8,890 bases of DNA from the NCBI GenBank assembly GCA_964585635.1, contig CAZPEV010000138.1, forward strand, positions 1-8,890. The letters are read 5' to 3'. A model generated the notes under the pieces. It made no database searches, had not been told where the DNA came from, and was given only the letters and a program-made list of their open reading frames with translations. This DNA comes from CAZPEV01 sp964585635 (lineage in GTDB: Bacteria; Zixibacteria; MSB-5A5; GN15; JAAZOE01). This document shows, piece after piece, positions 6,067 to 8,890 of this stretch (position 1 is its first letter; each line of letters opens with the position of its first letter). The position numbers were made by a program, and so were the translations under genes.

Positions 6067-8796
6067 ATGGGAAAGCGGATGACACACAAAATTGCAGGGA
6101 TGACGCGGGCGCTGGGCATCGGATGCGCGCTGGTCGCGGTGGTGGCCCATCAATCCGAAGCGGTATCGCTTTCGGATCAGGTCGTCGAGCAATTACGGGC
6201 GGAAGGGAAACTGCAGGCCTACGTGGAGCGGATGCAGGCGTTGCGTCAGGAGGGCCTGGATCAACCGGCCCACAAACCCGCCGGCAGCGGCCCGGCCTTG
6301 AGGCCGGCCGTCGCCGAAGATAAGATTCCGGTCATCCTGATAGATTTCTTTGACCGGCCCTCCACCTCCGGATATGTCGCGGCTACCCCCGCCCGATTCG
6401 ATTCCCTGCTGTTTTCGACCGGCAAGAATCCGACCGGTTCGATGAAAGAATATTATCTCGAAAACTCATACGGCGCCTACATGCCTGACGGGAGTTCGTT
6501 CGGCTGGTATCGGGCGACATGGAATCTCAGCAGTTATAACGGAATTCCCGAGGAGACCGACTGGCAAGACCTGACGCCGCGCGATCTCGTGGTCGAAGCA
6601 ATTCAAAAGGCGGAGGGAGACATAGATTTCCATGAGTTTGACAGCGACAATGACGGCATCATTCGCGGGATCATTATCATTCACGCCGGAACCGGGTATG
6701 AGGAATCGGGTAACCTCGAGGAGATCCATTCCCATACCAGTTCTCTCTTCTACACCACCGCCGATACCGTTCTGATCGAGAGCTATACGATCCAGCCGGA
6801 AGAATCCGCCATCAACCAGTCGATGTCGGCCATCGGCGTCTTCTGTCATGAGTGGGGGCATGTCCTGGGACTGCCGGATCTGTATGATACCGACTACTCC
6901 AGCGCCGGGGTCGGGCGCTGGTCGTTGATGGGATCGGGGAACTACAACGGCAACTCGAAACGCCCGGCACATATGGATTCCTGGAGCAAAATTCAACTCG
7001 GCTGGCTCTCGTCCACCAACGTTGCGGCCAACACCAGCGGCGTATCGATTCCGGCCCTGGAGTTTAATCCGGTGGCCTACCGCATGAATAAGAACGGGCT
7101 GTATTCAACAGCGCAATACTGGCTGCTCGAGAACCGGCATCGCACCGGTTTCGATGATGGATTGCCCGGCGCAGGACTATTGATCTATCATATCGACGAG
7201 AATTCTCCGGGAAACTTTGTCGAGTGGGATCCGCTGGTGTCTGTCGAACAGGCTGACGGGCAGTTTGATCTGCAGTACAATCGCAACCAGGGGGACGACG
7301 GTGATCCGTACCCCGGCAGCGGTACGATCCGCCAATTTCATGACAAGACCATCCCCGATTCCCGTTACTACAACGGTCAGTCGTCGCAGGTCGGCGTCTG
7401 GAACATCTCGGATCCCGATTCGGTGATGACCGCCGACCTGGAAGTGACCTTTGGCCGTCCTTGGCTGGAATCCAAAAATATTCTCTTCAGCGATCTGGCC
7501 TACGGCGATGGCGACGGCAAACTGGAAGCGGGGGAACGGATTCAGGTATTTCTCACGATCTCCAACGATTGGGCGACGGCCGCTGATATATCGGTGACGC
7601 TGTCGGCTGATGATCCTGCCCTGACGATGACCGTTCCGCAGGCATCATACGGTTCCCTGGGAACGGGCCAGACCGGGAATAATAATGCGGCCCCGTTCGA
7701 GTTTCTCATCCCGGCGGTGCTGACGTCGCGTATCGACTCGTTCTTTTTCTCGGTCACGGCCAACGGCGGCGCCTATCAGAAGGTCTTTGGCGACGAGGCC
7801 TTCGTCGGGGTTCCCAAGATATTAATCGTCGACGACGACAATGGCGATCCGGCCAATTATGAAAACTCCATGGGCCTGCTGCTCTATGGGCTGCGGGTGC
7901 CGGTCAGCATCTGGCCTAAGAATCTCTCCGGCTCCCCCGATTCGGCGACGCTGGCCAGGTACTACAGTGTCCTTTGGCTGACCGGCGATTACCGGCTCAA
8001 TACGCTGTCGGCGGCCGACCTGAACGCGATGAAGGGATTTCTCAACGGCGGTGGAAATCTTTTCCTGACCGGGCAGGGGCTCGCCCAGCAGTTGTCGACC
8101 CAGAATCCGGCCTTCCTCTCCAATTACCTTAAGGCCTCATATGTCGACAGCCTTTACAACTTGATTCCGGTCTTGCAGGGGACATCGGGCCCGGTGTCAT
8201 CCGGCTTGGCGATGATCGCGATTAATTCCAGCGGCGGGGCGGTGAACCAGACCGTGTTCGATCACCTTCTGCCGGTCAACGGGGGCGCGGCCGAGTGGAA
8301 ATTTTATGGGCGCAACAACTATGGAGCCGTCTCATATTCCGGTTCATACAAGACGGTCTTCTTTGATTTCGGATTTGAGTCGATCATCAATGATGATCCC
8401 CGCTTCGCCGGCCGCGACACCGTCTTGAGCCGGATCATGGCGTTTTTTGGCGGTCTGCCGACCGACGTGGAGGCGCCCGAAGGTATGGCGGTCAATCTGC
8501 CGGATAAGATCCGTCTGAGTCAGAATTGCCCCAACCCCTTTAATCCCGCGACGCGGATAACCTATTTGGTCGCCGGGCAGGCCGGAAGCCGGAGCAACCG
8601 AACGGTGCTGGAGATTTTCGACATTCTGGGTCAGCGGGTGGCCAAGTTGGTCGACCGGGATGAGGTCCCCGGCGAATATATTGTCACCTGGGATGGTCGG
8701 GACGAGCAGGGCGGGACGGTGGCGTCGGGGATCTATTTCTACCGCCTGAGCCGGGGCGGCCAGAGTGAGACGCGCAAAATGATACTTCTCAAATAG
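6067..8796 (+). CDS. Secreted M6-type (immune inhibitor A-like) zinc metalloprotease with GATase-like domain and sorting tail
   Basis: A 909-aa extracellular metallo-endopeptidase. The N-terminus is basic then hydrophobic ('ALGIGCALVAVVA'), ending in a probable cleavage near 'SEA' (about 32). The catalytic region (about 85-460) has 'EYYLENSYG' (128-136), a calcium-type loop DSDNDG (192-197) followed by 'IIIIHAGTG', the zinc site HEWGH (261-265) continuing as VLGLPDLYD, and a Met-turn-like 'RWSLMGSG' (284-291). These are M6 family features and the two zinc histidines and catalytic Glu262 are present. Next come a beta-domain starting 'YGDGDGKLEAGE' (479-490), then a Rossmann-like GATase-type region from 'KILIVDDD' (584-591) to about 795. 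It has 'FLNGGGNLFLTGQG' but no Cys at a nucleophile elbow, so it is probably not a working glutaminase. The tail starts with 'QNCPNPFNP' (819-827) and is very similar to that of the neighbouring S8 protease. The start has only a weak, distant GGGG; ATG 6079 or 6100 would also leave a signal peptide. Confidence 0.93.
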   Translation: MGKRMTHKIAGMTRALGIGCALVAVVAHQSEAVSLSDQVVEQLRAEGKLQAYVERMQALRQEGLDQPAHKPAGSGPALRPAVAEDKIPVILIDFFDRPSTSGYVAATPARFDSLLFSTGKNPTGSMKEYYLENSYGAYMPDGSSFGWYRATWNLSSYNGIPEETDWQDLTPRDLVVEAIQKAEGDIDFHEFDSDNDGIIRGIIIIHAGTGYEESGNLEEIHSHTSSLFYTTADTVLIESYTIQPEESAINQSMSAIGVFCHEWGHVLGLPDLYDTDYSSAGVGRWSLMGSGNYNGNSKRPAHMDSWSKIQLGWLSSTNVAANTSGVSIPALEFNPVAYRMNKNGLYSTAQYWLLENRHRTGFDDGLPGAGLLIYHIDENSPGNFVEWDPLVSVEQADGQFDLQYNRNQGDDGDPYPGSGTIRQFHDKTIPDSRYYNGQSSQVGVWNISDPDSVMTADLEVTFGRPWLESKNILFSDLAYGDGDGKLEAGERIQVFLTISNDWATAADISVTLSADDPALTMTVPQASYGSLGTGQTGNNNAAPFEFLIPAVLTSRIDSFFFSVTANGGAYQKVFGDEAFVGVPKILIVDDDNGDPANYENSMGLLLYGLRVPVSIWPKNLSGSPDSATLARYYSVLWLTGDYRLNTLSAADLNAMKGFLNGGGNLFLTGQGLAQQLSTQNPAFLSNYLKASYVDSLYNLIPVLQGTSGPVSSGLAMIAINSSGGAVNQTVFDHLLPVNGGAAEWKFYGRNNYGAVSYSGSYKTVFFDFGFESIINDDPRFAGRDTVLSRIMAFFGGLPTDVEAPEGMAVNLPDKIRLSQNCPNPFNPATRITYLVAGQAGSRSNRTVLEIFDILGQRVAKLVDRDEVPGEYIVTWDGRDEQGGTVASGIYFYRLSRGGQSETRKMILLK

Positions 8797-8811
8797 AGTA
8801 GTTCCATACTC

Positions 8812-8842
8812 AAAAAAGACCCGCCGCCCGGCGGGTTTTTTT
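8812..8842 (+). terminator. Intrinsic terminator after the M6 protease gene
   Basis: The stem CCCGCC (8820-8825) against GGCGGG (8830-8835) has a GCCC loop and is followed by seven Ts (8836-8842). An A-run before it (8812-8817) makes it partly symmetric. It starts 15 bases after the TAG and ends the protease transcript. A smaller hairpin, GAGTA-GTTCCA-TACTC (8796-8811), sits between the stop codon and the terminator. Confidence 0.9.
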
Positions 8843-8862
8843 ATGCGGTCGAAGACAGAACA

Positions 8863-8890
8863 CCACGGCTTTAGCCGTGGATGAATGAGC
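8863..8890. repeat. Perfect hairpin followed by ATGAATGAGC at the window edge, possibly an IS200/IS605-type end
   Basis: CCACGGC (8863-8869) and GCCGTGG (8874-8880) enclose a TTTA loop and are followed directly by ATGAATGAGC. There is no T-run, so it is not a terminator. Short perfect hairpins of the form CCACGGC-TTTA-GCCGTGG beside a conserved flank are common at the ends of IS200/IS605-family elements, where the transposase or the TnpB guide RNA uses them, and some repeated extragenic palindromes look the same. The sequence ends too soon to see a tnpA or tnpB gene, so the assignment rests on resemblance alone. Confidence 0.4.

Noticed and set aside
6466..6996. 176-codon minus-strand frame opposite the M6 catalytic region
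   Set aside because: It lies opposite the zinc site and calcium loop codons of a certain gene, and has no independent support.
1..8890. CRISPR arrays, tRNA or rRNA genes, toxin-antitoxin pairs, a defence system
   Set aside because: I saw no regular spaced repeats, no cloverleaf or rRNA words, and no small gene pairs. Four genes fill almost the whole window.

Overview
The window looks like chromosomal DNA from an uncultured, GC-rich bacterium of the FCB/Zixibacteria-like kind. The main reason is that two large secreted proteins carry C-terminal modules with the 'QN(F/C)PNPFNP' lead-in and a FlgD-Ig/Por-secretion-tail-like end ('WDGRDE.G..VASG.YFYRL...RKM.LLK'). That style is typical of Zixibacteria, KSB1, Latescibacteria, Marinimicrobia and relatives. 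The phylum is an inference from style and base composition by eye, not from a marker gene.

Layout. (1) Positions 2-589, +: the 3' end of a gene that starts outside the window. Its product ends in what looks like the last strands and helix of a class-I-glutaminase-like (ThuA/DUF4350-like) fold, plus a charged tail. (2) Positions 629-660: a strong hairpin-T terminator between two convergent genes, almost touching the stop codon of the next one. (3) Positions 658 to about 2844, -: a polytopic GT-C (family 39-like) glycosyltransferase fused to C-terminal TPR repeats. (4) About 2845-3092: a divergent intergenic region with a small palindrome and direct repeat, and a very good ribosome binding site for the next gene. 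(5) Positions 3093-6011, +: a secreted subtilisin-family (S8, bacillopeptidase F-like) protease with a complete D/H/N/S catalytic set, a propeptide, two beta-rich accessory regions and a sorting tail. (6) Positions 6003-6031: a good-looking extended -10 promoter whose -35 box is made of the last two codons of the S8 gene. (7) Positions 6067-8796, +: a secreted M6-type (immune inhibitor A-like) zinc metalloprotease with HEWGH..GLPD, a calcium-type DxDxDG loop, a GATase-like domain with no visible nucleophile cysteine, and a sorting tail closely related to that of the S8 protein. (8) Positions 8812-8842: a strong terminator. (9) Positions 8863-8890: a perfect hairpin followed by ATGAATGAGC at the window edge, which resembles the hairpin ends of IS200/IS605-type elements.

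How the genes fit together. The two proteases form a tandem pair of unrelated catalytic folds (serine and metallo) that share an export/anchoring module and an accessory beta-domain motif. They probably act outside the cell on the same kind of job, such as degrading proteins or processing surface proteins. The glycosyltransferase points the other way and is a membrane enzyme, presumably lipid-linked sugar-dependent; a link to the proteases (for example glycosylation of secreted proteins) is only a guess. I see no convincing new multi-gene system, no defence locus, no CRISPR and no RNA gene. The points most worth a second look are the promoter built into the S8 stop region, the GATase-like domain on the M6 protease, the uncharacterised S8 middle region and the hairpin at the right edge.
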